Positions 1 through 13,270 of a DNA stretch of 50,454 nucleotides are shown here, piece after piece. The notes under the pieces were generated by a model, which was not told the DNA's origin, searched no databases, and saw only the letters and a program-made list of their open reading frames with translations. Position 1 is the first letter of the stretch, and each line of letters begins with the position of its first letter. The stretch spans positions 30,056,001-30,106,454 of the forward strand of contig NC_135551.1 of assembly GCF_964340395.1 (NCBI RefSeq), given 5' to 3'. Both the position numbers and the translations under genes were made by a program. The stretch is from Glandiceps talaboti. Its lineage: Eukaryota > Hemichordata > Enteropneusta > Spengelidae.

Positions 1-96
1 AGTGGATGTACGGCTATGAAATTCCACCCCATCATGTCGACAGTGTTATGTTTACATATACATCTGAAAAGAAATAGAGAATGTCTATTGTAAAAG

Positions 97-195
97 ATTC
101 AGTGTTTTGCTAAGAAACAGAAACCCCTCCAGTTCAGAAAAGGCTGAAATTGGATAAAACTGACATAGTTTCTCATACATTTGGGAAACTCAGTG
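97..195 (+). repeat. Dispersed repeat family R1, degenerate copy 1
   Basis: This shares with the copies near 957, 16,858 and 19,294 the order TTTTGCTAAG, a gap, GATAAAACTG, then a stretch resembling AGTTTCYCATA and GGGAAACTC. It is recognisable by eye but strongly diverged. Its class is unknown and no coding capacity is visible. Confidence 0.4.
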
Positions 196-956
196 AAGTC
201 TGTGGTTAACCCTAGATTTTATTTATCTGTTGTTCTTAACCAAAACACTGAAAATTAATGTGTAGTTCTTGGAGTTAAAATTTTGACAAAACAAAGAAAA
301 GAAAATTGTTATATGTGAAGAGTCGTACTACAAAAATATAAACTAAGAAATCTTTTATTTCAATATTTCAATGAATATTGTTTTAGAATTATAGCTATTA
401 GATTATATTATCATTATTGACATTTCAACCTCATGGTGGGGGTGAGGGAGGGGGGGTTGTTTGTTTGGGGATAAGTTGTTTTCAAATGAGAGAGCCTTTA
501 GAAGTACTGTGTACAGTATAGAGACCACCCTTCAACTTCAGAATTGGGTTAAACCAGTCTAAGTGTAGGGGTGTTCACATCTCCAGAATCAACAGGTGGC
601 CAATACTTGTGATATTACTATGTCTGATTCTTAATTGGTTAGTCTAATATTAATTGGTAATTGAATATTAATAAAAATTAAATGTTTCTGAATTTGTCTA
701 ACCCTAATTAATGAGAGATTAAAATGAAATTAAAAGTGGTTAGCTAATTTAGAAGATAAAGAACTATAACAAGGTTCATTGATTTCAAGTTATTCAGTCA
801 ATGCTAATGAACCTGTTAGTGTGAATGGTTTAACTCTACAGGACACAGTCTGTAGTATTAAACTTGAAATATACAGTGTACCAACAATTTGAATTAGAAA
901 TTGATTCAATTTTAAGTTTCTTTTCTGATAACCATAAGAAAAACCAATATTAATCA

Positions 957-1080
957 TGCTTTTGCTGAAGTGTGAGAACCCTGAGAATTGGAATTGAGAT
1001 CTGGTGAAAGTTGGCTAGATTTCCATACCTTGCACCATAATTTGACTGAGGAATTCAGGTAGATGGTAACTTACTTTGCA
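957..1080 (+). repeat. Dispersed repeat family R1, degenerate copy 2
   Basis: This matches the family pattern TTTTGCTGAAG, CTGGTGAAAGT, GATTTCCATACCTTG, CCATAATTTGA, then GAGGAATTCAGGTAGAT. The last blocks also occur in the copies near 16,858 and 19,294 (CCATAATTTT, GGTAGATTTT). No coding capacity is seen. Confidence 0.45.
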
Positions 1081-1152
1081 CAGTGCAAAGCACAGTTATG
1101 TAATACCACAGACATTTACACAGAAGGTAATGATGTTAGACAGTAATTAGAT

Positions 1153-1495
1153 GTTATTCCCCAATATTTTTCTTCATCCAGCCAAGGAAAATACGAGTGA
1201 CCTAAGGGTCTTTTGTCACTATAAGTCACTAGATGAGTAGTGACAACCCTTAGATAATGAGTATTTTCCCTGAATGAAAAAAAATATTGGAAAATAACAT
1301 AATTACACCAGCGGCAGTAATATCAAAGAAAAATCAGGGAAAGTTATGGCAATTTTGAACATTTTGACTTATATTTGGAACACAGCAGAACCAGTGATGT
1401 AGACATGCATTGTAATGACATAGATGCACGCTGTCATGACGTAGAACGACCAGAGTATATATTCCATATTTTTTGTTCAACTTGGCTTGTGTTTA
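1153..1495 (+). repeat. Foldback repeat family R2 (MITE-like head plus tail), copy 1
   Basis: The head (1,161-1,290) is an imperfect inverted repeat with arms of about 50 bases: it opens CCAATATTTTTCTTCAT and closes ATGAAAAAAAATATTGG. The tail (1,291-1,495) has no partner arm but matches 24,132-24,330 closely, including ATCAGGGAAAGT and the block GTAGAACGACCAGA. A shorter copy lies at 20,317-20,475. The head is consistent with a non-autonomous DNA transposon. The 64-codon open frame inside it is part of the repeat, not a gene. Confidence 0.6.
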
Positions 1496-1805
1496 CTATA
1501 ATAGACATTGATGGATGTTTATATTGGTGTGTTTATACTCAAAGTCAAACCTTGTACTTACTCCTGTAGGGTCTATGAACTCAAGTAGGTCAGTAATATC
1601 ACATTCTGTAGGACTTTTGTCTTTCCAGTTACAATGGTATTGCAACTAGATATATTACACATTAAAGTCTAAAAAGATGTTGTTAATTTTAATTAGAAAA
1701 AACCCACTTCTGATCAGTTAAAAAACTTGCTTAGTTCAGGTTCTAGGGATCACTTTCTGTCAGTGACTATTATGTAATCTTTCCTAGTAAATTATCCTCA
1801 TTGTA

Positions 1806-1853
1806 ATGAATGAATGAATGAATGAATGAATGAATGTATGTATGTATGTATGG
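1806..1853 (+). repeat. (TGAA)n-(TGTA)n microsatellite
   Basis: About seven TGAA units pass directly into about four TGTA units. It is a simple-sequence tract with no associated gene. Confidence 0.9.
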
Positions 1854-3222
1854 ATGTAAGAAGCTTTACTTCTTGCATATATTTATCGACAAACTGTCCC
1901 CTGAGTTTCCTAATGTACCTTAGACCATTGTCAAGTATTTCAGTCAGTGCATAGCTTTGTGCAATAACTTATGTAAGTTATCTGATGTAATGATGCCAAG
2001 ATGTTTAAATGAATGAGAAAAACAGCCCCAAAATAAGACCATTTTGATATGTTTAATACAGACACTGAGACAGTGAATATTACAGATAAAGTCATAGAAA
2101 CTAATTTGCAATGAAAAACACATATTTTAAGAATCATGTATAAAATATATATTAAAATTGCAATATTTTCTGTATAGAGTAGGTGCAATTGTTGCAGTCC
2201 AAAACTTCATACCACTCACAATTTATAATTGGTATTTGATCCTATTTAGAAGGTTCTATGTTTGCATATCTACAAAGGTATCATTATGCAGTGAATGATC
2301 AACAGAAAATACCACAAGGGCTTGTGTGCAAATAACCCCTCCCCCAAATACACCATACTTATGCATCATGGGGTTCTGTCATATGTGATCATGATGAAGA
2401 GTATTATTTTGACTAGTTTTTCTCATCCTAACCTTTCTGTTATCAAGATTCCATAACCCTTGCCCACCCAGTCTCATATCATCAATGCATGTAGTGTACA
2501 CACAGTAAACTGACATTGTTTCAGCATACAATCTTCAATGAAGAACAGCTTCATTAACCTTTCCACATGACTTAATTCATTCTACAGTGATTAAAAGAGT
2601 GATCAGACTACCAACAATCACTTCCTTTCAACTCGTCAGATTGTTGCCCTGGTAGCAAAGTGTGGGGAAATATTAGGAACCAATGAAAATATGGTCACTA
2701 GCAAGTATTTCCCTTAACTTTTACACTTAGTAATAGTTTATTGGTCTTTCATCCCATCATTAAAAATTCTGTATAAAGATTAAGATTTGGATGTTTTTAT
2801 ATAACTAACTAACACTAGATTTTGAGGTATTCATTTAACAGGCCAGGCTAGGCCATATTAGTCATGATGCCAACTGTGAGTGAAGGTATAAATCATAACG
2901 ATACTGTATAGGAACTAGAGTAAGGCCATATTAACTAGCTAGCTATTTTGGATTGATGGAATGAAAGAGCTCCCCCCCCCCCCACCCCCAGCAACCTAAG
3001 CAGTGTTCATAAAGGTTTATTTGGATGTATGTATAATGTTAAAACCACAATGTACACAACTTTGACCCTGATGTATTTGACTCACAGAATGTGTTCAAAC
3101 ATTGTTCTGTCATCAAATTGCCTAACTGCCACAGTATCATATTTAAATATATGCATAATATATGCAAATGAAGTGAAGTGAGTGCAGTGGTCTCTGAGAT
3201 ACAGATAACTCAATGCTCAGTG

Positions 3223-3238
3223 ATGGCTACTCTAACAG
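3223..3238 (+). CDS. Candidate first coding exon of the coiled-coil/CAP-Gly gene (speculative)
   Basis: An ATG at 3,223 in the context GTGATGG opens five codons (M-A-T-L-T) plus one base, and is followed by a strong donor, ACAG|GTATGT. The one-base overhang fits the two-base overhang of the exon at 12,366, so splicing would give MATLTESENLRVQELNNS without breaking frame. An in-frame TGA lies upstream at 3,169 with no other in-frame ATG between. This is only a phase and splice-signal argument. The chance of such a match in 12 kb is high, so confidence is low. Confidence 0.2.
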
Positions 3239-5420
3239 GTATGTCAACTCTAAAACTTTGCAAATTTCATCACGTTTTCAGTGTTATTAGGTTGTTAATG
3301 TTCAACCATTTCAACACTGCAGTTCTTTGTGTAGGGATCATCTTGGCACCCAGAGTGACATTATTGTAACTGGGTTAAGATTTGGTTTGTGAAAAGAATG
3401 ATCATTAATTATTAAAAGACAAGGGGATTAGTGACAGTGCTTTCATAGTACGTGATAGAAGGAACTATTTCTCAGTTTAGTTTAAAATACTATCCCTGGT
3501 TACAATCTACACGATAGCATAGCTGTATTTAGTAAGCTCCTTCTTTCATTCATTCACTCACTCAACGTTGGACACCAAGTTTCATTCAAAGTATTGAAGG
3601 AGTGGACTTATTGTTATTTTTTACTACTTGTATTGAGAATATTGATTTTTTTGAATATTGGAGCCTTTTTTGTAGCAGACTACAGTTAACAAGTTACCAT
3701 TGCAGTTGTAGGTAGGTAGGTTGGTTGCAGTAGTTGTAGTGTTTGTAACTTGTTTTCATTTTGCAACTGAAGTACTGACATTGCTATCTTCACCATATGC
3801 ATGAGTATTTACCTGGCTGCTAGCAAAATTTTCACATTCCTGAAAAATCAGTTAAAAATTGTTTACTGTGAAATCAGGAATTTTCGTTATTTGTCATTTA
3901 AAATTTTGTATGTTGTGCAGTATAAAACACAATCTGACCACTTTTGGCTTAAAATGCTTTAAAAAGTGGAGAAAATGTTTTGAATTTATGAAAAATTGTA
4001 AAATTTTGAAATTTTCACAGATACTAGTAGCTAAAAGGTAAACTCTCCATGTAGGTAAATCACAACAGTCAGTATATTTCATTGTAATGCTTTGTTCTGC
4101 TTTCAAATTGCGACACATGATTAGACTGATGGCAAAGAGTTCATACACATCGTTTGAATAATTCTACTGAAAAACCCAACATGTTGTATAGAAAATGGAG
4201 GTTCGTTATAGCGGTAAGTTGTCCAAGTTTACAGACATACACATTGTAAACAAGATAAAAAAACGATGAATTTATATGAAGCAGTCCATGTATTTTGGCA
4301 GTGACATGAAGCAAACTCAAATAAAGAGGTGGAGTTTTTTGTACTTGTTCAATTCTTGACAAACAAGTAACATAAAGAAAAGTGTATAGTGTAAAAACTT
4401 TTGACAAGAAATTCCAAACCCGGTATTAGAGTGGTACAAGTTACCATAAATACAAGACACAAAGGTATTTGCATATCAAGGTGTTCAAATCTGTTCAGAC
4501 TTGTTCTTACTCCCTATGGCTTAGTTTACCTGTTTGTAAACTGAATCAAATTACACCCAAAGCTAAGATTTCACATCTCACATTAGCCAACCGTCACTTT
4601 TGGCTTTAAAATAAGTTATACTCTGATAGTATAGTATCTGTGATGACAATCTTTTTGATGAGGAATAATCGCTTTGGAAGCGATGGACCCATTCAAATAA
4701 AATTTGTTAGGTGAAACTTGAATGAGCCATATCTTAGAAACAAAGAAAACAACACAAGTTGAGAACAAACTGTAACTTTTCATCACTTTGATAATTTATT
4801 TGGTAAATAACTGCTAATAGTCGTCAGTTTAGATTATTTACCTCTGATATCATGTAATCAAATATGAGTCTACTGACTCTTGGCACTCTGCCAAAAACTG
4901 AAGTTTAAATGTCTGACAGTTTTGTATCATTGAAAGATTTATGTTTAAACAACTGTAAAGATTGGAAGTTATCTCTTACAATAACTTGACGTATTAACTG
5001 AGTATTTCACAGATTATATCAATAATTTTAATTGTTAGATATATTCAAAAAATGTTGTCTAGGTTCATTAAAAGAGTTAGGAAAGAAGTGTTGACATAAA
5101 AAAAAAATTTAAGAAAAAATGTTTTGATATTTCTCAATTATTGATACTATTATATAAACCTTCTCCTCCCTCCCTATAACCCCCCATCCCTCCTTGTTAT
5201 CAAGAATTAAAGCCATAACTGGGAAGTTGTATTTCAGATTTGGACAAAGAAACTCACAGTTCAGACAATTTACAATGTTTGAGGTCTTAATCCCTAATCC
5301 CCTCATGGTGTGCCTGGCTAAACAATCAAACCAGTTAGGGTCAAACAGTGGAAAATTGAAGGGCTTTAATACCTGTATAGGTTATTGTACTCTTCAATGA
5401 AGTAGTTAGAGATTCTAACA

Positions 5421-5609
5421 GTCATGCCAAAAACAACCTTATGGGTGACAATTAAGATGCAGTGTAAATGTTGGCTGCATATTTTTCAATGTTACAGAGC
5501 AATGGATTATAACAGTCATGCCAAAAACAACCTTATGGGGGATATAGTGTGCCTTGTAAATATATGGATAAGTATCCATCATGCCAAAAGCAACCTTATG
5601 GGTGACATA
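5421..5609 (+). repeat. Three spaced copies of a 30-base motif
   Basis: GTCATGCCAAAAACAACC followed by TTATGGGTGA recurs at 5,421, 5,515 and 5,579 with small changes, spaced 94 and 64 bases apart. It produces the repeated M-P-K-T-T-L pattern in a short open frame that is not otherwise gene-like. Confidence 0.7.
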
Positions 5610-7338
5610 GTAAATTGATCACATTCTTTGGAGTACAAGGTCATATCTGTTGATAATATCAAATTCTAATTAATACATATTTTTGATGTGATCATTGCGA
5701 GCTTTGGTGATCAGTATAAAGTGATAGCAGTCATGCATACAGATATTTTATCTGGTCTACATTCTGTGTTTTCATGTTGGAAATGATATGCAGGACAAAA
5801 TAGAGATTGGAATACACAGACAAAAAGATAGGTATGTACCTAGCATATCAATGCCCATATTTTGAAGACAAGATGGACATTTCATAATCAAGGGAATTTC
5901 TGAAATTACGAAAATGTCAATCATGTTGGTTTTTGATATGTATGTGTATTGTGGGTTTTGATTGGTATTACAGTTGATACCTGAAAAGAACTTCATAAGG
6001 CCAACCCTCTCCCCCTAAACGAACAAGTGCGACATTGACACATTTATATATGATGTAATCCATGGCAAAATTGTAGTAGTCACACATGTAAAAACATATT
6101 AACATATATTGCACTAACCAGAAACCTAGCGCTGTATATCATATTAGCAGTAAATTAACTTATCAACATCTCATTAGTAAATACAAGACCTGTTATCGTT
6201 GAAGGCCTGAAGGTTTTTGAAATTTGGTTAGATCCCAAAAAATCAGCAAATTGAAGCCAGATCCCCTAACCCCCCTAAATGAACGAAGTTTGTTTATTGA
6301 GTTTATGTGGTATTGTGCAATTGTCGATAAAGGAGAACTGAGTTTGAAACACGTTGGATAATTATTACAAGGATGTAGATAAGAGTCAGTAGCCAGCAAA
6401 AACAACTGTCTATTGGATAATGTTTTGCCAGCTACTTTTTCAGAAATTTGTTGAAATATTCTTTGTCGCAACCCATATATTTCCATCATTGAGAAGATTA
6501 TGAATCACATTCCTATACCACTTAATTTTTCACATTTTACCAGCTGTTTAAAAATAAGATATATCCCTGATTTTATTTAAAATATCAGAATACAAAACTT
6601 TGGAGAAATTCCATTTGATTCATTGATATTTGTTTTCAGTAAACTAGTTCACTTTTCACATTCTTTATAACAAGTAGAGAAATTGAGTATTGATGTGTTG
6701 ACAAAATGCCATCAAACAGAAGTGGCTGAAGGTAGGTGTTTGGACGTTAGTGTAAATGTAATATGGTTTGTATTATAGTTTCAGTGCTATGGTTATTAGA
6801 ACTGGTGTAAGAAAATGTGAATTTTGGTGTGGGAGAAAATAATTGATTTGAGTAGAGTGTTATGATGATATAGCCTAGAGGGCCTACTTTACCAGACTGT
6901 ATGATGTCAACGAGACGAAAGATTTACACATACTGACATCACAAAACAAAAGCTTTTGTCAGTCTGCTTTGTACTTTGTTCTCATTGTTTGCTTTATTGT
7001 ACTATTCTGATTGTAAATCACTGACAATGTTTGGTACCAGGTAGTTTTAAGATACTGTGCTTTCAGTGTGTTCAATCTGTAGATGACAATCACATACAAT
7101 ATTCCATTGTTGTCTGATGTCCCCCCCCCCCCCCCTGCATCAGTTGTGTCAATGACTGAAATTGGTTTGGTCTGTGTGTTACTTGCTTGAGAATACAGAC
7201 CATCTCATCCAACTTGTAGATGCTTTCGTTGGGTGTATGAACTGGGCTAGGTGCTGTATAGTATGACATATGTCTGCTACACTGCAACCAATCTGTTGAC
7301 AATGATAACACTGGCCACTAAAATTACATTTAGAAGTC

Positions 7339-7562
7339 TCCCCCTCCCCTCCCCCTCTTCCCCTCTCCTTTCTAACCTTAACAAGTATAAATATACCATA
7401 TTTGATGCATCTCTAGGTGTAGGAAGTAATTGAAGTTTCTTTTTTTGTTTGCATCATATCCAAATTTGACTAGACTTTTTGATCAACTGACTCAGTGATA
7501 TTATTTTGTCAGTATTAATATTTATATGGAATGGGATGGGGAGGGGGTGGAGGGAGGGGGTT
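7339..7562. other. Pyrimidine tract facing a purine tract
   Basis: An almost pure C/T run at 7,339-7,371 is followed about 160 bases later by a G-rich purine run at 7,530-7,562. The runs could form triplex or G-quadruplex structures, or pair with each other in RNA. No function is evident. Confidence 0.4.
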
Positions 7563-10500
7563 TCCAGGTACCTACTCTAATATATCCTAATTGTGTGTAT
7601 TCCTGTAATCACTTGAATGGTTAATAGAAGTACTGTGAATTTTTTCATTTTAGCTGCCATTTTGTCAAAATAATCATTAATTAATTTTAATCAAATTAAT
7701 TGACTGAAGACAAAGAATGGATGTTATTAATTGGGTGAGATATGATTTAGAAATAACAAGTTGTGTTTACACAATTTAAAAATGTAAAATTTGGGGTTAG
7801 TTTCAAAACTGAAATCTACTTGTGTAAGTTATTCTATTTTAACTGAAACATTCATACCCATCACTTACTATCGGCAGAACTGAGATTTAGGAATAATATA
7901 TAATTTAATGACGTCATTTAGTATCTGTCTAAAATATGTGACAAACTTATGACTTGACAGTGAATTGTGGTAGCAATGCCAGATGATGAAATTTCTATGC
8001 TTTTGAAGCAGGCCTTGATAATAATATTATACTGTTGTAAGCAAGTAGAGTCATAGTTGTCTTGTAACTATTTTTTTTAGCAAAGCATCCAGTTGAGTAT
8101 AACATCTTATATAATCCAGTTTGTGATAATTAATTATTGGATACTAGTAATGATTTACCTCACTTGTTAAAAGAGTAGCATGTCAGAGTTGAACAAATAT
8201 TTAACTTTATCAAACAAATGAAAAGCTTTAAGAAATTCTTAGTTCTTTCCAATTCTTTAACATGACATATTATAATTAAAGTTTGAATTGGTTTTGATTA
8301 GTTTTAAATCATTAGAATAATTAGAAATCGTAGTGTGTAATCTGTGTTTGAAATTTGAATCAAATAATTTATTAAAAAATGGATTTCTTTTCATCACATG
8401 TAGACCATATTCTAATTACATGTAAACTTGACTTAGCTGTGAATTGGCCAGACAAGTATTTTTTAATATAAAAAGGATTACAGGTGAACAGTAAATAGTT
8501 GTGTATATCACTATCACACCCTTGGTCAGGAGGTCAGCTATGTAGTGATGTTGTTTTTCATAGTTGAGTAATTTAAGGAGCATGTCACACCATGTAGCTA
8601 TGTATTGAATAACTGCTAGCAATCCTTCCATGTATTATCTGAGCATGTCATGTCTATGGGCTGTGAAATATACTTCCAAATTTCTCCAAATAATTTAAAT
8701 GCCCATATTGGGGTGATAAACAGTGGAGGGTGGTGACTTGTTTATGACTTAATTACTGGATAACAATTGGCCCCTAGCCATTGCCCCCTGTATTAAAATG
8801 ATTAGGGTAGTGCTGCCAACAATAGCTGTGACTATAAACATGTTGAGAATGGTCACATGACACTAAACAAACATGATAAGGCATTAGTTTTGGCGTGCTT
8901 TTAACTCTGTAGAGTACCTAGTCTAGGTGTAGATGTCGGGCATTTTTTTGTGACCCAAATCCTCACTGATGTTTTCAACCTGAAAATGTTTATGCCTATA
9001 CGAAAGCCTGAAGACGAACTCAGAGGTATTGTTGGTATTGTGATTATTTTCAAATTTTGTTTGTCTCTGTTTATTTGGAAATGTCATGCATTGTAAGGGG
9101 TGTTGTACATGTGACTTTACAAGCATGGCTGTGTCACAGTAGCTCTAACCCTACGACACAACAATTACACAACCATTCTGAACATTTCATGTGAATGATT
9201 TTTTCCCTTCAAAATATGGATTTTTAGGGCATCACATTTTTCCCATGGATTGACAATAAGTGTTTACTGTGATATTTGTATGTATGCTTGTATCAACAAG
9301 TAGTATTGGTAGTAGTAGAATAAGAAGGTATGTGTTATAGCATGTTCTTTTTATGTAAATAGATACAATGGAGCAAGCGTCACTTGGGACTCAAAATACC
9401 ATTAATTTATCTCCAAAAATTAGTTGTGTTGCAAGCAACTCATAAATTATCAGCTGGGTTTTTTTTTGTTCAAATGATTTGTTTGGGCTTGCAAATTAGA
9501 AAAAAACCAGCAACTAAGGAATTTTGAGCATTGTAATAGGTAGCCTTATTTTGGCCTTTGCTACTACCACAGTACTGTGTGAGATTATATTGTTGACCAT
9601 GTGGAGAGATATTTCTGTCAAGTTTACAGTTGTCATGGCAATGATAACCTCACAACGTAACCTTTGAACCCTGACATGCATGTTGTTTGTCTTGTCTGTC
9701 TGTCATGTCTACTACATATCCTTTAGTTCATTCATCCTTTAATTAAAATGTGTCCTAATAATTTCACATAGTTAAGTCACTTAGAAGTATATTTTAGTTC
9801 AGCCACAGTACTCTCAACTATCTAGTAATCTACCCCAGAAGTCAAGTGACTAAATTTCCTCACTATTTTTATGTACTTATGTATTTTTATGTAATTTTTT
9901 TTGTTATTTTTATTTTATGTGTTAGATTTTCATATTTTCATATTTACTGTAATAAGTTAAGAATTATTTGACCTTGATCTTGATACAAAGTTGCAGATTT
10001 ATTAAAACTTTAGTAAGAACAAATATAGTTCCAAAGATTCTGGTAACAAAAAGTCCTCAGTTTTCCCCTGTTTTGTGCGTCTGACAGCTTACACATGTAT
10101 GAACAAGTCTTAGATAGAAAAGAGCAGTCTAAGTTTGATGGTCTAAATCCTAATTTGTTACAAGAAGTTGGCATTTTGTCAGAGACCCTGGGCTATTGTT
10201 GGAACACTCAGACAAACTGATTCATTACTATGTATCATTTACATGACAATCTGTTATTTGCATAACAATAGTAGCTATAACAACCCTAGAAGCCATCCCA
10301 TGCTGGACATGACAGCCAATATGTGTATTGTTATGTAAATGTGTTACATTCTGTCAGCCATTGTAAATGCAATCAAACAGTCTTTCGCATCGCAAACAGT
10401 TCCCGTTATTGCGTGACCTCAGCTGATTGAACACATCAGAGGTAGTCTTAGGGACAAAAGGGGTAAGTTTGGTTATAAAACTATGAAAATTTGACAAAAT

Positions 10501-12365
10501 TAGGGCCGACCAGATTATTTAGACGTGTTGAAATGAGTTAACATGTGGGCATGGCACACCCGGTGACACACGTACAGTCACTAGCTGTATCATAGTGTAG
10601 GTTATTGTGGTTGTGCTTCTCCATGGTACTGGACGTATACACAATAACCAAGTTGTGGCTGTATTGTGATATGCCTATCATAGAGGTATCTGTAAGACAT
10701 TTTGGGGCCTCTGTCAGATCTAAACTAGAGTAGAGTATATACATATGTATCGATGTTATCATGCAGGTAGTGTTGCCAACATACACAGTGTGTATTTACC
10801 AAGCCATGGTGTATCTGTCTCCCTGCAGCAATCTGTTCTGTTGACACTAGTCAGGTTGATAAGGGAGTTAATATGTCGGCTGCTGTAACTTACATTTGGG
10901 TCAAGTTGTCCACATATTGAACTGTACACACTTTGTGTATGTGTGAATAATGCAGCAATAGTAAGTGTGCTACTGAGGGACACAAAAGTGAGAAACAAAA
11001 CTACACATTTTTTAATATTTTATTGCCAACATTACTTTAATCAGATATAAAGGGTCCCTTGTTCATTCCCGGGGTCCTGTGAACTTGAAGTTTGAAATGC
11101 TACTTGAGTCCTACAGATACCAAATAGTTCTTATTTCGATAAACCTCAAATTATAATTATATATCTCTGCAAATGCAAACATTTCATATTTTATTTTAAA
11201 AGATTTTGAAATGTTAAACTACACTTTTCCCAAACTTTTTCAAACATCTTGATGATTTTAAAGCTTGGGTTTTTTTGGATTTGTGCCAGAATTATTGTAA
11301 TCAGTATAGCCAAATTTATGACTGGCATTGTTATATTACAATAGTTGGATACATTGTATCAGTTATCTATTGTAGTTTGTTCACATCTAGCTTTGTGTTA
11401 AAGTTACTTCAGTGCTGTGAAAATCTCATATGTTGCTGTCTCTTGCTGTCGTATTTTACCAGTACAATACCGTCAATTGTTATTCCCCAAATTTGACCTC
11501 TATGAGACTATTTTACAGCCAGCTGCTAAGTCCCTAGGTTAAACATTTCCTACATGTATGATACTGGAATGTCAAAAGTTTATGTTAGGTGTTAGCAGCG
11601 TACATCTAGTGATTTCTAAGGGAATGCTATGAAATGGAGTACATAATTCATTGCAGTATTTTTTAGGATGGAATGAGAGCTGAACCGGGTCATAAAAATT
11701 ATCTTTATACTTAAATACAATTTTCATTTTCATTCCTCTTAATATACCTTCTATATAAGTTACTATGTTGATTCCAGGAGCTGAAGGCATATTATTACCG
11801 GTATATATACTTACAATTTTGTGAAGTGGTGCAGTAATTAGTACAAGTACACCATATTAAAAGTATCCCTAGTAACGAGATACAGAAACTTGAATTAGTT
11901 GATTTCTTCCAACTCAATAATCTTTGCACATACACAGCAAAACCTGTTGATAATCACTGTGCATTTTTGTGACAAGTTAGAATTAATAGTTATAGTTCTG
12001 AGATCAATCTTTGTTATCAAAGTTTTACTCAAAGTATTGTCAAGTTGACAGTAGCCCAGAGACATGGCTGTCTGGCTTGAAAATATTATTCACCAGAACT
12101 GTCAATCATGTCAAGCCAGATAGCTAAAACTCTAGCCTATACTGTCAATCGATCCAGTATGTCAAGTCAGATAGCTAAGGCTCTAGGCACGGTTGACTGG
12201 GTCACAATGTTAATTCAAGTTTTGCCTAGGACGTCAGCCATTCAGAAAGCAACGGCAGTGTTCAGAATCTTGAACCTCACACCACTGTCTCAGTTATAAT
12301 CAGATAAATAATAATACATTTGCATACTATACAATAACTAATAATTCATATTTCATTTTTCACAG

Positions 12366-13270
12366 AATCAGAAAATCTGCGAGTCCAAGAACTCAACAAT
12401 TCCATTAGTGAATCTGTACCCATTGAAAAACCAAACGGTGTGTCAAACGGTGACATAACTCACTCTACATCTGTAGGTAGACCATCGTCAAATAGTCCAT
12501 CAAGACCTTGGAAAGCCACTGGTCAGTATCAGCAACTCTTAAAGCAACAGTTAGAGAAAACTGAGGCCAGTTTAACAGACAGACTGTACAATTCCAAATC
12601 TAGACTAATGGATGAGACAGGAGAGAACGCTAGGCAAGATAGTAATGGTGCCAATGAAGGACAGTTGCAAGGAGCTGGAGATGCTCCTTTACCTGACAGT
12701 GACAGGGCACCTTCTGACAGGGGTAGTATTCATGATAACTGGCAAGGAAGGAATGGAAGTGGGGATGCAGCTAATGACCAAGAAGTAGCTCAACTCTTTG
12801 AAATAAATGCTGGACGTAGACGTCCTAGTCAAGAACAAATATTTGAAACCGGCTCTCGTAAATCGCATTCCTCTGGTGCAAGTAGTACTCACAGCTCACA
12901 CACTTCTTCCAAACATAGCCAGAGATCTGGATCAGCTGGAAGACCAGAAAGTAGGGAAAGACCTGCATCTCTCGAAAGACCAGGATCTAGGGAAAGACCA
13001 GGATCTAGGGAAAGGCCGGGATCTAGGGAAAGAGCAAGCTCTCATCCAGAATTGAAAGACTATTCTGGCAGTGAGCATGGAAGTGTCCCTGAAAGAAGCC
13101 GTTCTGTAGACAGACCATCTTCTCAGCCAATACCAAGGGATGCCTTGATAACTCAAAGAACCTCTCCTATGTCAACATCTAGTAGAAAGTCATCGGCAGC
13201 AAGTGGACCTATTATAACTACACAAGAACAAAAATTATCAAATGGAACTATGGATAATGGATTCCAACAG
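12366..13270 (+). CDS. Exon 1 in window: low-complexity Ser/Arg-rich segment
   Basis: The acceptor is TTTTTCACAG at 12,356-12,365. The exon opens with two bases of a split codon and reads 301 full codons with no stop, ending CAACAG|GTGAGT in phase 0. A short helix-prone stretch (QYQQLLKQQLEKTEASLTDR) is followed by a Ser/Glu/Asp-rich disordered part. Five 18-base units (12,941-13,030) encode RPESRE, RPASLE and three RPGSRE copies, the last three at 12,977, 12,995 and 13,013. A GTG at 12,440 could be mistaken for a start, but the frame is open back to the acceptor. The exon end forms part of a tandem repeat. Confidence 0.85.

Larger units (their letters stand above)
1..12365. other. Gene-poor region, upstream sequence or long first intron(s)
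   Basis: I see no exon here with coding character, splice sites and family resemblance together. All open frames are under 100 codons and lack recognisable motifs. The region holds dispersed repeats (near 97, 957 and 1,153), a TGAA/TGTA microsatellite (1,806), a C run (2,972-2,990), a three-copy 30-base motif (5,421-5,609), a C16-type run near 7,121, and pyrimidine/purine tracts (7,339-7,371 and 7,530-7,562). One small candidate first exon at 3,223 is listed separately. Because the exon at 12,366 begins with two bases of a split codon, at least one upstream exon must exist here or beyond the window edge. Confidence 0.5.

Noticed and set aside
1375-1569. 64-codon open frame resembling another at 24,125
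   Set aside because: The similarity comes from the R2 dispersed repeat; there are no matched codon-level constraints or splice context.
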